Shown here: one piece after another, positions 40,219 to 48,478 of the stretch
Position numbering within the stretch: the stretch's first letter is position 1
Layout of the letters: every line of letters begins with the position of its first letter
Source: Rhodospirillaceae bacterium
GTDB lineage: Bacteria; Pseudomonadota; Alphaproteobacteria; CACIAM-22H2
DNA length: 64,000 nucleotides
Assembly (NCBI GenBank): GCA_022843945.1
Contig: JALHMR010000005.1
Location: 1-64,000, forward strand
Reading direction: 5' to 3'
The notes under the pieces: generated by a model
Seen by the model: the letters and a program-made list of their open reading frames with translations, nothing else
Database searches by the model: none
Told to the model about the DNA's origin: nothing
Program-made: the position numbers and the translations under genes

Positions 40219-42036
40219 ATGACCGGATTCACCACCCGCCCCGAGATTCGCGGCACCTTCGGGGTCGTCGCCTCGACCCACTGGCTGGCCTCGCAGACAG
40301 CGATGGGCGTGCTCGAGCGCGGTGGCAATGCCTTCGACGCGGCCTGCGCCGGCGCCTTCGTGCTGCAGGTGGTCGAGCCGCATCTCAACGGGCCGGGCGG
40401 CGAGGTGCCGATCCTGTTCTGGTCGCAAAGCGAGAAGCGCGTGCGCTGTCTCTGCGGCCAGGGTCCGGCTCCCGGCCTCGCCGAGGCGAGCACCTTCCGC
40501 GGGATGGGCCTCGACCTGGTTCCGGGCATCGGCCTGCTGCCGGCCACCGTGCCGGGTGCCTTCGGCGCTTGGGCGACCCTGCTGCGCGACCACGGTACCT
40601 GGAGCCTGGCCGACGTGCTGCGCCCGGCGATCGACTATGCGCGCGACGGCTTCATCGTCGTGCCGCGCGCCGTCGAGGCCATCGTCGCGGTCCGCGAGCT
40701 CTTCGAGAAGGAATGGAAAAGCTCGGCCGCTATCTGGCTGCCCGGCGGGCGAGCGCCGCGACCGCGCGAGACCTTCACCAATCCGGCGCTGGCCGCGACC
40801 TACACCCGACTGCTGGCCGAGACGGTGCGCACCTCGTCCGGTCGCGTCGCCCAGATCGAGACGGCGATGAATTTCTGGTATCGCGGCTTCGTCGCCCGCG
40901 CCATCGACGCCTACTACACCAACGAGGCGGTGCGCGACACCACCGGCGAACGCAACAAGGGGCTGCTGCGCTACGACGACATGGCGAACTGGGGCCCGAC
41001 CTACGAGGACCCGGTCACCCGCGACTTCGGCCGCTGGCGGGTCGCCAAATGCGGGCCGTGGAGCCAGGGCCCGGTGTTCCTGCAGCAGCTCGCCCTGCTC
41101 GAGCAGGCCGATCTCAAGGGCCTGGGCCCCGAGGACCCGGTTTTCATTCACCGGGTGATCGAGGCGGCGAAGCTCGCCATGGCCGACCGGCTTGCCTGGT
41201 ACGGCGATCCCGATTTCGTCGAGGTGCCGCTGAAGCCGCTGCTCTCGCCGGAATACGCCGCGCAGCGCGGGAAGCAGATCGGCGAGCGCGCCTCGCTCGA
41301 GCTGCGGCCTGGCCAGCCCGGCGGCAAGGCGCCGCGCCTGCCCGACCTCGTCGCCGCCGAGCGAACGCTCAAGCGTTCCGACACGCGCTACGGCATCGGC
41401 GAGCCGACCTTCGCGCAATTGGCGAAGGAAGAAGTCTTCGTCGGCGATACCTGCCATATCGACGTCATCGACCGGCACGGCAACATGGTCTCGGCGACAC
41501 CGTCGGGCGGCTGGCTGTCCTCGAGCCCGGCGATCCCGGAGCTCGGCTTCGCCGTCAGCACGCGCCTGCAGACCACCTGGCTCGACGACGGCGTGCCCAA
41601 CCAGGTGGCGCCCGGCAAGCGACCCTGCACCACGCTCTCGCCTTCGTTCGCGCTCAAGGACGGCGAGCCGGCGCTGGCCTTCGGCACGCCGGGCGGCGAC
41701 CAGCAGGACCAGTGGTCGCTGGTCTTCTTCATCCGTCACGCGCTGATGGGCATGAACCTGCAGGAGGCGATCGATGCGCCGGCCTGGCACGTCGATCACT
41801 TCCCGGCCTCGTTCTGGCCGCGCTCGACCACGGTCAACAAGGTCACGGTCGAAGGCCGTATGGCGCCGGAGACGGTGGCGGCCCTCAGGGGCCGCGGCCA
41901 CGAGGTGGTGGTCGGCGAGCCATGGTCGGAAGGCCGCCTCTCGGCCTGCGCACGCGAGCGCGATGCCAGCGGCCGCTGGATCTTGAAGGCCGCCGCCAAC
42001 CCGCGCAGGATGCAGGGCTACGCCGTCGGACGCTGA
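40219..42036 (+). CDS. Gamma-glutamyltransferase-family Ntn hydrolase
   Basis: 605 residues, no evident signal peptide. GGT hallmarks: VASTHWLASQTAMGVLERGGNAFDAACAGAFVLQVVEPHLNGPGGE at the N-terminus, the cleavage region VGDTCHIDVIDRHGNMVSATPSGG with nucleophile Thr411, and the oxyanion region WLSSSPAIPELGF. Autoprocessing at Thr411 should give two chains. It may hydrolyse or transfer gamma-glutamyl groups or act on acylated amino compounds. A Bug-type binding protein follows after 20 bp in the same operon. Confidence 0.92.
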   Translation: MTGFTTRPEIRGTFGVVASTHWLASQTAMGVLERGGNAFDAACAGAFVLQVVEPHLNGPGGEVPILFWSQSEKRVRCLCGQGPAPGLAEASTFRGMGLDLVPGIGLLPATVPGAFGAWATLLRDHGTWSLADVLRPAIDYARDGFIVVPRAVEAIVAVRELFEKEWKSSAAIWLPGGRAPRPRETFTNPALAATYTRLLAETVRTSSGRVAQIETAMNFWYRGFVARAIDAYYTNEAVRDTTGERNKGLLRYDDMANWGPTYEDPVTRDFGRWRVAKCGPWSQGPVFLQQLALLEQADLKGLGPEDPVFIHRVIEAAKLAMADRLAWYGDPDFVEVPLKPLLSPEYAAQRGKQIGERASLELRPGQPGGKAPRLPDLVAAERTLKRSDTRYGIGEPTFAQLAKEEVFVGDTCHIDVIDRHGNMVSATPSGGWLSSSPAIPELGFAVSTRLQTTWLDDGVPNQVAPGKRPCTTLSPSFALKDGEPALAFGTPGGDQQDQWSLVFFIRHALMGMNLQEAIDAPAWHVDHFPASFWPRSTTVNKVTVEGRMAPETVAALRGRGHEVVVGEPWSEGRLSACARERDASGRWILKAAANPRRMQGYAVGR

Positions 42037-42056
42037 GTTTTGCTGAGGAAACACCC

Positions 42057-43019
42057 ATGAAGACAATCAAGGTACTCATCGCCGCTGCCGCGGCCTTGCT
42101 CATCGCCGCACCGGCGACAGCCGCCTGGCCGGAGAAGCCGATCCGCCTGATCGTGCCCTGGGCGCCGGGTGGTTCGACCGATATCCTGGGACGCGTTGCC
42201 GCCGACAAGCTGCGCCAGTCGCTCGGCCAGCCGGTGGTGGTCGAGAACCGGCCGGGCGCCTCGGGCAATGTCGGCTCCGACATGGTCGCCAAGGCGGCCC
42301 CCGACGGCTACACCATCCTCTTCGGCTCGATGAGCACGCACGCCATGAACGCGGCGCTGATGACCACCATGACCTTCGACGGGGTGAAGGATTTCTCGCC
42401 GTTGGCCATGGTCGCCTTCGTCACCAACACGATGGTCATCCACCCGTCGGTGCCGGCCAAGACCGTGCCGGAGTTCATCGCCTACCTGAAAGCCAATCCC
42501 GGCAAGGTCGCCTATGCCTCGGCCGGGGCGGGCTCGACCAACCATCTGAGCGCCGTGCTGTTCGAGAAGATGGCCGGGGTGCAGATGCTGCACGTGCCCT
42601 ATCGCGGCGGGGCGCCCGCCGTGGTCGATACGGTTGCCGGGCAGACGCAGCTCCTGTTCAGCGCCGGCACCCAGACCCTGCCGCATGTCAATTCCGACCG
42701 GCTGCGCCTGATCGGCGTCACCGAGTCCAAGCGCAGCGGCCTGCTGCCCAACGTGCCGACGGTGGCCGAGACCCTGCCTGGCTACGAGATGGCGGTGTGG
42801 TACGGCGCCTTCGGCCCGGCCGGCATGCCGGCGGACCTCGTCACCCGGCTCAACGCCGAGATCAACAAGGCGATGATGCTGCCCGACGTGAAGCAGCGCA
42901 TGGCCGATATCGGCGTCGAGGTGGTCAACATCTCGGCCGCGGAGTTCGGCAAGGTGCTGGCCGCCGACGCCGATAAGTGGGGCCGGCTGATCCGCGAGAT
43001 GGGCATCAAGGGCGAGTGA
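42057..43019 (+). CDS. Tripartite tricarboxylate transporter-type substrate-binding protein (Bug family)
   Basis: 320 residues. A signal peptide ends ...AAPATAAWPEKP. The canonical Bug motifs IRLIVPWAPGGSTDILGR, VVVENRPGASGNVGSDMVAKAAPDGYTILFGS and YASAGAGSTNHLSAVLFEKMAGVQMLHVPYRGGAPA are complete. No TctA/TctB genes adjoin, so it is an orphan binding protein that must use membrane subunits made elsewhere (perhaps those at 26943-28896) or act as a sensor. It is cotranscribed with the upstream GGT gene. Confidence 0.95.
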   Translation: MKTIKVLIAAAAALLIAAPATAAWPEKPIRLIVPWAPGGSTDILGRVAADKLRQSLGQPVVVENRPGASGNVGSDMVAKAAPDGYTILFGSMSTHAMNAALMTTMTFDGVKDFSPLAMVAFVTNTMVIHPSVPAKTVPEFIAYLKANPGKVAYASAGAGSTNHLSAVLFEKMAGVQMLHVPYRGGAPAVVDTVAGQTQLLFSAGTQTLPHVNSDRLRLIGVTESKRSGLLPNVPTVAETLPGYEMAVWYGAFGPAGMPADLVTRLNAEINKAMMLPDVKQRMADIGVEVVNISAAEFGKVLAADADKWGRLIREMGIKGE

Positions 43020-43504
43020 GCCTCAGCGCCGCGCAACTGGAGACGCTGCGCCAGGCCGCGGCCGAAGCCGATCAGCCGCGGGCGCTGCTCGCCGCCATCG
43101 GCCGCGTGGCGGCGGAGGCCATGGGCTGTGCCCTGTTCACGGTCATGCGCTTCCACGAGGACGCCGTGGAGGTCGAGCGGCTCTACTCGACCGACACCGC
43201 CGCCTACCCGGTCGGCGGGCGCAAGGCCAAGCGCGACACGCAATGGGGCCGGCACGTGCTCACCGAGCGCAAGGTGTTCGTCGGCGAGGGTGAGGCGGCG
43301 ATCCGCGCCGCCTTCGACGACCACGCAACGATCCTTGGTCTCGGGCTGCGCGCGATCGTCAACGTGCCGGTGGTCTACGCCGATACCTGCCTCGGCACGG
43401 TGAACTTCCTCAAGCGCGAAGCGAGCGTCTCCGCCGATGATGTGGCGACGGCTACGGCGCTGGCGCTGATCGCGACGCCAGCGCTAGCGCCCGGCAGAAA
43501 ATAA
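43016..43504 (+). CDS. GAF domain protein
   Basis: 162 residues from a GTG that overlaps the Bug stop (GTGA). A single GAF domain covers about 15-155 (LLAAIGRVAAEAMGCALFTVMRF ... RDTQWGRHVLTERKVFVGEGEAAIRAAFDDHATILGLGLRAIVNVPVVYADTCLGTVNFLKR). There is no output domain, so it may bind a small ligand and act alone or on a partner. Its last 53 bp overlap the 3' end of the convergent MFS gene. Confidence 0.88.
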   Translation: MSLSAAQLETLRQAAAEADQPRALLAAIGRVAAEAMGCALFTVMRFHEDAVEVERLYSTDTAAYPVGGRKAKRDTQWGRHVLTERKVFVGEGEAAIRAAFDDHATILGLGLRAIVNVPVVYADTCLGTVNFLKREASVSADDVATATALALIATPALAPGRK

Positions 43505-44702
43505 AAGCGCCTATCGCGCTGGCGGTCATCACCGCCGCCATGGGCAGCGCCGTGTGATCGGACAGCAGACCGACGCCCAGCGCCACGATGCCGCCGAGAC
43601 TGAACTGCATCACACCCAGCAGCGCCGAGGCGAGACCGGCATTGGCGCCGTGCGGCGCCATGGCCAGCGCCGCCGAGTTGGGCAGCACCAGACCGATGGA
43701 AGCGATGACCACGAACAACGGTACGGCCAGGCCCCAGAGCCCGCCGGCACCGGTGAGCGCCGTCGCCAGCACGGCCAGCGCCGCGGCCAGCTGCAGGGCC
43801 GTGCCCAAGCGCAGCAGCGTCTGGGACGAGAAACGGTGCACCAGCCGGCCGTTGACCTGGGCCATGACCACGAATCCCGCGGCATTGGTGCCGAAGAACC
43901 AGCCGAAGTGCTCCGCCGGGACGCCGTAGAGCTCGATGAACACGAAGGGCGAGCCGGCGATGTAGGCAAACACGCAGCCCATGCAGCAGCTGCTGGTCAG
44001 CGCAAAGCCGAGATAGGCGCGGTGGCGCAATAGCCGGCCGTAGCTGAAGAGGATACGCAGGAAGGACAGGCTGTGCGCATCGTTGGGCACATGCGTCTCG
44101 GGCAGGCGGAGATGGGCAGCGCCCAGGCAAAGCAGGCCCAGCACGGCCATGACCACGAAGATCGACTGCCAGCCGAAGGCAATCAGCAGATAACCGCCGA
44201 AGAGCGGGGCCAGCATCGGCGCCAGGCCCGTCACCAGCATCAGAGCGCCATAGACCTTGGCCGATTCACGCGGGTCGAACAGGTCGCGCACCATGGCACG
44301 CGAGATCACGCCGCCGGCGCAGGCGCCGAAGGCCTGCACGAAGCGCAGCCCCGTCAGAAGCTCGATCGATGGCGCCACGGCGCAGCCGAAAGACGCCGCG
44401 GCGAAAAGCAGCAGGCCAGCATAGAGCGGCGGCCGGCGGCCGAAGCGATCGGTGATCGGCCCGAAAAAGACCTGGCCGACGGCAAAGCCGATGAAGAACG
44501 CCGCCAGGGTCGCGTGCACGCCAAGCATCGAGGTGGCGAATTCACGCTCCAGGGTCGGCAGCGCCGGCAGGTACATGTCCGTGGCCAGCGGCGCGAAGAC
44601 GGTGAGCGCGCCGAGCAGCACGATGAGCTCGAGGCGTGACGGCAGGGGCACGCGTTGCGCCCCCGTCGCTTCGGGCTCCTTTCCGGATGAGCTGTCGGCC
44701 AT
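43452..44702 (-). CDS. Bcr/CflA-type multidrug efflux MFS transporter
   Basis: 416 residues from the ATG at 44702. Twelve membrane helices and Bcr/CflA subfamily marks are present: LGALTVFAPLATDMYLPALPTLEREF (motif with D-x-Y-L-P), GQVFFGPITDRFGRRPPLYAGLLLF (MFS motif A) and RFVQAFGACAGGVISRAMVRDLF. It probably exports chloramphenicol- or bicyclomycin-like compounds by proton antiport. It is convergent with and overlaps the GAF gene by 53 bp. Confidence 0.94.
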   Translation of the reverse strand: MADSSSGKEPEATGAQRVPLPSRLELIVLLGALTVFAPLATDMYLPALPTLEREFATSMLGVHATLAAFFIGFAVGQVFFGPITDRFGRRPPLYAGLLLFAAASFGCAVAPSIELLTGLRFVQAFGACAGGVISRAMVRDLFDPRESAKVYGALMLVTGLAPMLAPLFGGYLLIAFGWQSIFVVMAVLGLLCLGAAHLRLPETHVPNDAHSLSFLRILFSYGRLLRHRAYLGFALTSSCCMGCVFAYIAGSPFVFIELYGVPAEHFGWFFGTNAAGFVVMAQVNGRLVHRFSSQTLLRLGTALQLAAALAVLATALTGAGGLWGLAVPLFVVIASIGLVLPNSAALAMAPHGANAGLASALLGVMQFSLGGIVALGVGLLSDHTALPMAAVMTASAIGAFIFCRALALASRSAPAP

Positions 44703-44821
44703 GGTATGGACTGTACGGGAGCCCCCCACTCGACACGAGCCTGGAATCACCGCCGGTGCGCATGGCCGCCTTGCGTGTCGAGGGCTTGCCACGGGCCAGG
44801 AGCTGGCGCAAACAGGCTCGC

Positions 44822-45676
44822 ATGCATATTGCGGTGATCGGCGCGAGCGGCGTGCTGGCGCGCAACGTCGTGCCGCGGCTGATCGGCCGGGGCCATACGG
44901 TGAACGGTCTGGTCAACCGCCCGGAAAGCGCGGCGCGGGCCCAGGCATTCGGCGCGACACCTTATGTCGGCGACATCTTCGATCCGGCGACGCTGGAGAA
45001 GCCGCTGGCCGGCTGCAAGGCGGTACTCAACCTCGCCACCTCGGTGCCGCGTCCCGGCACGCCCAATCCCGATTACGGCCGCAATGCCCGGATGCGGCGC
45101 GAGGGCGCGGCGATCCTGGTCGCAGCCTGCAAAGCCGCCGGCGTGAAACGCCTGATCCAGCAATCGATCGCGCTCTACATGGTTTCGGAGGGCGACACGT
45201 TCACGGATGAGTCCACGCCACTGCCTCCCATTCCGCCGAACCAGCCGGTGATCGCCATGGAAACGGCGCTGCGCGAGTCGGGCCTCGATTTCTGCATCCT
45301 GCGCGGCGGCGGCTTCTACGGACCGGATACCGGATACGACGCCGAGTGGCGGCGACTGGCTCGCGACGGCGCCCTGACCCATGCCGGCGACGGCGGCAAC
45401 TGGGTCTCGCTCATTCACGTCGCCGACATGGGCGCGGCCGTGGTGGCGGCGCTCGAGCGCGGCGCCTGGGGCGAGACGCTGGCCATCGTCGACGACGCGC
45501 CGGTCACGCGCCGAGCGCTGTTCGAACACGTAGCCGCTCTCGAAGGCGCGGCGGCTCCCCGGGGTACGGCCGAGCCGCGGCCAGCGTCGTTTCGCGTCGC
45601 GAATGCCCGCGCCAGACGCGCGCTGGGCTGGGCGCCGTTCTATCCGGACTACCGGACCGGCCTGGCGGCCGGCTGA
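44822..45676 (+). CDS. NAD(P)-dependent epimerase/dehydratase-family (extended SDR-like) protein
   Basis: 284 residues. The Rossmann motif IGASGVLARNVVPRLIGRGHTV at the N-terminus fits GxxGxxG. DIFDPATLEKPLAGCKAVLNLAT follows, and a Y-x-x-x-K is not evident (instead QQSIALYMVSEGD). The absence of the catalytic Tyr/Lys pair suggests an atypical SDR, closer to NmrA-like sensors or reductases. The start at 44822 was chosen because the upstream extension has no support. Confidence 0.88.
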   Translation: MHIAVIGASGVLARNVVPRLIGRGHTVNGLVNRPESAARAQAFGATPYVGDIFDPATLEKPLAGCKAVLNLATSVPRPGTPNPDYGRNARMRREGAAILVAACKAAGVKRLIQQSIALYMVSEGDTFTDESTPLPPIPPNQPVIAMETALRESGLDFCILRGGGFYGPDTGYDAEWRRLARDGALTHAGDGGNWVSLIHVADMGAAVVAALERGAWGETLAIVDDAPVTRRALFEHVAALEGAAAPRGTAEPRPASFRVANARARRALGWAPFYPDYRTGLAAG

Positions 45677-45734
45677 CGTGGAACGTTCACGGGCCTGACT
45701 CGGTTACGTCACAAGACGTACGGAGACTGGCTGC

Positions 45735-46163
45735 ATGGATGGCACCTCGATTCGCCTCGACCCGCTTCTGGCCGCCGGCACGCCGGTGTCGCGGCACGAC
45801 CTGGTGCTGGCCTTGCACGCGGCGGGGCATCGCCGGCTCGTGGTGATCGAACCGGAAGCCATGGCGGATGACGGCGTGGCCGCGCTCGCCCTGGCCAGCC
45901 GGCTGACCATCCGCCGGCTCGCGGTGGAGCCGGGCGGCGAGGCGCTCGACCGTGCCTTCTTCACGCTGTTCCGCGGCACGCATTATCCGACGGGGCTGAT
46001 CTGCGCCGATGCGAGGCTGGCGACGGCGGCGGTCCGCTGCCTGCGCGAGTTCGGTTTTCGCGTGCCCGGCGACATGACCGTCACCTGGCCGGGCACGGCC
46101 ATCGCGCCCGGCGATCCCTACTACCCGCGCGGCCCCGGCGGGGCGCCGGCCTCGCCGATGTAA
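45735..46163 (+). CDS. LacI-type sensor-domain fragment without HTH
   Basis: 142 residues. The region THYPTGLICADARLATAAVRCLREFGFRVPGDMTVTW closely resembles the C-terminal ligand-binding lobe of LacI/PurR regulators ('PTGIVCANDxxAIGAxxALxExGLxVPxDxSVxG'). No HTH or first lobe precedes it. Either a LacI gene has been truncated or a half-domain protein is in use. The ORF is intact and starts with ATG 45735. Its last 43 bp overlap the convergent tlpA-like gene. Confidence 0.6.
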   Translation: MDGTSIRLDPLLAAGTPVSRHDLVLALHAAGHRRLVVIEPEAMADDGVAALALASRLTIRRLAVEPGGEALDRAFFTLFRGTHYPTGLICADARLATAAVRCLREFGFRVPGDMTVTWPGTAIAPGDPYYPRGPGGAPASPM

Positions 46164-46747
46164 AAGCGGATCAGCGCCTCGGCGGAAGGCGAGTCCCACT
46201 CGGCCATGCCTTCGATCCGGCCGAGCTCGCTGCCCTCGCGATCGAGCAGGATGGTGGTCGGCAGGCCGCGCACGCCGAAGGCCCGCATCGAGGCGCCGGT
46301 GCGATCGAGATAGATCGGCAGCTGCTTGATGCCGATCTTGTCGAGGAACGGCTCGACCACCGGCAGTCCCTGCCGGTCGATGGAGACGGCCGCAATCTGG
46401 AAGGTGTCACCGCCCTGCCTGGCCTGCAGGCGCTCGAGCGCCGGCATCTCCTCGACGCACGGCCCGCACCACGTCGCCCAGTAATTCAGGAGCACGACCC
46501 GGCCACGGAAATCGGCCAGGGTCAGCGCCTTCTCCGCGCGGTCGTTGAAGCTGATGCCCGGCGCGGCCTTGGGCGCAGCCGCGTGCTGGAAGGCCTGCAT
46601 GGCGCCTTTGAAGGCGGGTGGCGCGCCGCGTCCGTCGCTGCCCGTGGCGAAGACCAGCACGCCCAGGATCACCGCCGCCGCGCTCGCACTCACCGAGATG
46701 AGGCCGAGGCGGGACTTCAGGAAGTGATAAAAGCGCACGAGAATCAT
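46121..46747 (-). CDS. TlpA-family thiol:disulfide interchange protein
   Basis: 208 residues. An N-terminal membrane anchor (about 13-34) is followed by a periplasmic thioredoxin fold with LNYWATWCGPCVEEMPALERL (Cys94, Cys97), FLDKIGIKQLPIYLDRTG and the cis-Pro region RGLPTTILLDREG. It should reduce or shuffle disulfides in the periplasm, for example for cytochrome maturation. It is divergent from argH with 92 bp between starts, a conserved neighbourhood in alphaproteobacteria. Confidence 0.95.
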   Translation of the reverse strand: MILVRFYHFLKSRLGLISVSASAAAVILGVLVFATGSDGRGAPPAFKGAMQAFQHAAAPKAAPGISFNDRAEKALTLADFRGRVVLLNYWATWCGPCVEEMPALERLQARQGGDTFQIAAVSIDRQGLPVVEPFLDKIGIKQLPIYLDRTGASMRAFGVRGLPTTILLDREGSELGRIEGMAEWDSPSAEALIRFYIGEAGAPPGPRG

Positions 46748-46839
46748 AGGTGTACCCGATTTGGGTCTGTCCTATAACATAGACCTGTCGGGGGTTTATT
46801 AACAGACCTCCGGTCCTGCCCGGAGAAGCAGACCCGCCC

Positions 46840-48252
46840 ATGCCGCCCCGCCCCCGGAAGTCCAAGACCGCCAACGCGATGTGGGGCGGACGGTTCGCGG
46901 CCGGCCCCGCGGCCGTCATGCAGCAGATCAACGCCTCCATCGACGTCGACAAGCGGCTCTACGCCCAGGATATCCGCGGCTCGCTCGCCCATTGCGAGAT
47001 GCTGATCAGGCGTAAGATCCTGTCGGCCAAGGACGGCGCCGCCATCCGCCGTGGCCTGCGCCGCGTGCTGGCCGAGATCGAAAGCGGCAAGTTCCGCTTC
47101 CAGACGGCGCTCGAAGACATCCACATGAACGTCGAGGCGCGGCTGGCCGAGCTGATCGGCCCGGCGGCCGGCCGCCTCCATACGGCGCGTTCGCGCAACG
47201 ACCAGGTGGCGACCGATTTCCGCCTCTGGGTCCGCGACGCGATCGACGGGCTCGACCAGCGGCTGCGCAACCTGCAGCGCGCCCTGATCGACAAGGCCGA
47301 GCGCCATGCGGGCTCGGTGATGCCCGGCTTCACCCATCTGCAGCCGGCGCAACCGGTGACCTTCGGCCACCATCTGCTGGCCTATGTCGAGATGCTGGGC
47401 CGGGATCGCGGCCGCCTGGCCGATTGCCGGCGTCGCCTGAACGAATCGCCGCTGGGCGCCGCCGCCCTCGCCGGGACGTCGTTTCCCATCGACCGGGTGA
47501 TGACCGCCAAGGCATTGGGCTTCGACCGGCCGATGGCCAACTCGCTCGACGCCGTCTCGTCGCGCGACTTCGCGCTCGAATTCCTGAGCGCGGCGTCGGT
47601 CGCCGGCATCCACCTGTCGCGACTGGCCGACGAGCTGGTGCTGTGGACGACTCCGCAATTCGGCTTCGTGCGCCTGTCGGACGCCTACACCACGGGCAGC
47701 TCGATCATGCCGCAGAAGCGCAATCCCGATGCCGCCGAGCTGGTGCGCGCCAAGACCGGCCGCCTGCTGGGCTCGCTGGTCGGCCTGTCGGTGATGATGA
47801 AGGGCCTGCCGCTGGCCTATTCCAAGGACATGCAGGAAGACAAGGAGCGCGTCTTCGCCGCCGCCGACGCGCTCGACCTGTCGCTCGCCGCCATGGCCGG
47901 CATGATCGCCGATCTCACGGTCGATACCGACGCCATGCGCCGCGCCGCCACCGGCGGCTTCTCGACCGCCACCGACATCGCCGACTGGCTGGTGCGGGCG
48001 CTGGGCCTGCCGTTCCGCGAGGCGCATCACGTCACCGGCCGCATCGTGCGCCTCGCCGAGGAGCGCGGCGGTACGCTCGAGGATCTGCCGCTCGCCGCCC
48101 TGCAGGCGATCGAGCCGCGTATCACCCGTGCCGTCGCCGGCGTACTCGGCGTCGAGCGTTCGGTAGCCAGCCGCACGAGCTACGGCGGCACGGCGCCGGC
48201 CAATGTCCGCAAGGCGGCGCGCGAAGCGCGGCGCCGCTACCTGCGAGCCTGA
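46840..48252 (+). CDS. argH: Argininosuccinate lyase
   Basis: 470 residues. It catalyses argininosuccinate to arginine plus fumarate, the last step of arginine synthesis. Fumarase/aspartase-superfamily motifs are clear: [69 protein letters not shown] and the signature [16 protein letters not shown]. It heads an operon with a lipoprotein gene and lysA, spacings 1 bp and 4-bp overlap. Confidence 0.98.
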   Translation: MPPRPRKSKTANAMWGGRFAAGPAAVMQQINASIDVDKRLYAQDIRGSLAHCEMLIRRKILSAKDGAAIRRGLRRVLAEIESGKFRFQTALEDIHMNVEARLAELIGPAAGRLHTARSRNDQVATDFRLWVRDAIDGLDQRLRNLQRALIDKAERHAGSVMPGFTHLQPAQPVTFGHHLLAYVEMLGRDRGRLADCRRRLNESPLGAAALAGTSFPIDRVMTAKALGFDRPMANSLDAVSSRDFALEFLSAASVAGIHLSRLADELVLWTTPQFGFVRLSDAYTTGSSIMPQKRNPDAAELVRAKTGRLLGSLVGLSVMMKGLPLAYSKDMQEDKERVFAAADALDLSLAAMAGMIADLTVDTDAMRRAATGGFSTATDIADWLVRALGLPFREAHHVTGRIVRLAEERGGTLEDLPLAALQAIEPRITRAVAGVLGVERSVASRTSYGGTAPANVRKAAREARRRYLRA

Positions 48253-48253
48253 G

Positions 48254-48478
48254 ATGAACGAACCGTTGCCCTCCCGTCGTGTCGTGCTGGCGCTGCTCGC
48301 CGGCCTTGTCGTCGGCGCCTGCGGTCGCAAGGCCGAACCCAAGCCGCCGCCCGACGCCGATCCGCTGGTGCCCCGCAGCTACCCCGGCGGCAGCAGGCGG
48401 CGTGACGACGACCCGTCACTGCCGCAGCCCGAGCAACCCCCACTGCCTCCAACACCGACGCCCGTCATACCGCGATGA
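48254..48478 (+). CDS. Small outer-membrane-type lipoprotein (LptM-like position)
   Basis: 74 residues: signal with lipobox LVVGAC (Cys24) and then a short Pro/Arg-rich tail (KAEPKPPPDADPLVPRSYPG ... PPLPPTPTPVIPR). A lipoprotein of this size before lysA is common in proteobacteria, and several of these are LptM-like helpers of LptD assembly. That link is inferred from position and size only. It overlaps lysA by 4 bp. Confidence 0.85.
   Translation: MNEPLPSRRVVLALLAGLVVGACGRKAEPKPPPDADPLVPRSYPGGSRRRDDDPSLPQPEQPPLPPTPTPVIPR

Noticed and set aside
38874-42056. Very long plus-strand frame continuous with the Bug gene (1,381 codons in total)
   Set aside because: It runs antisense to the serine hydrolase and sugar dehydrogenase genes and out of frame through the GGT gene. 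The Bug protein has its own signal peptide and start at 42057.
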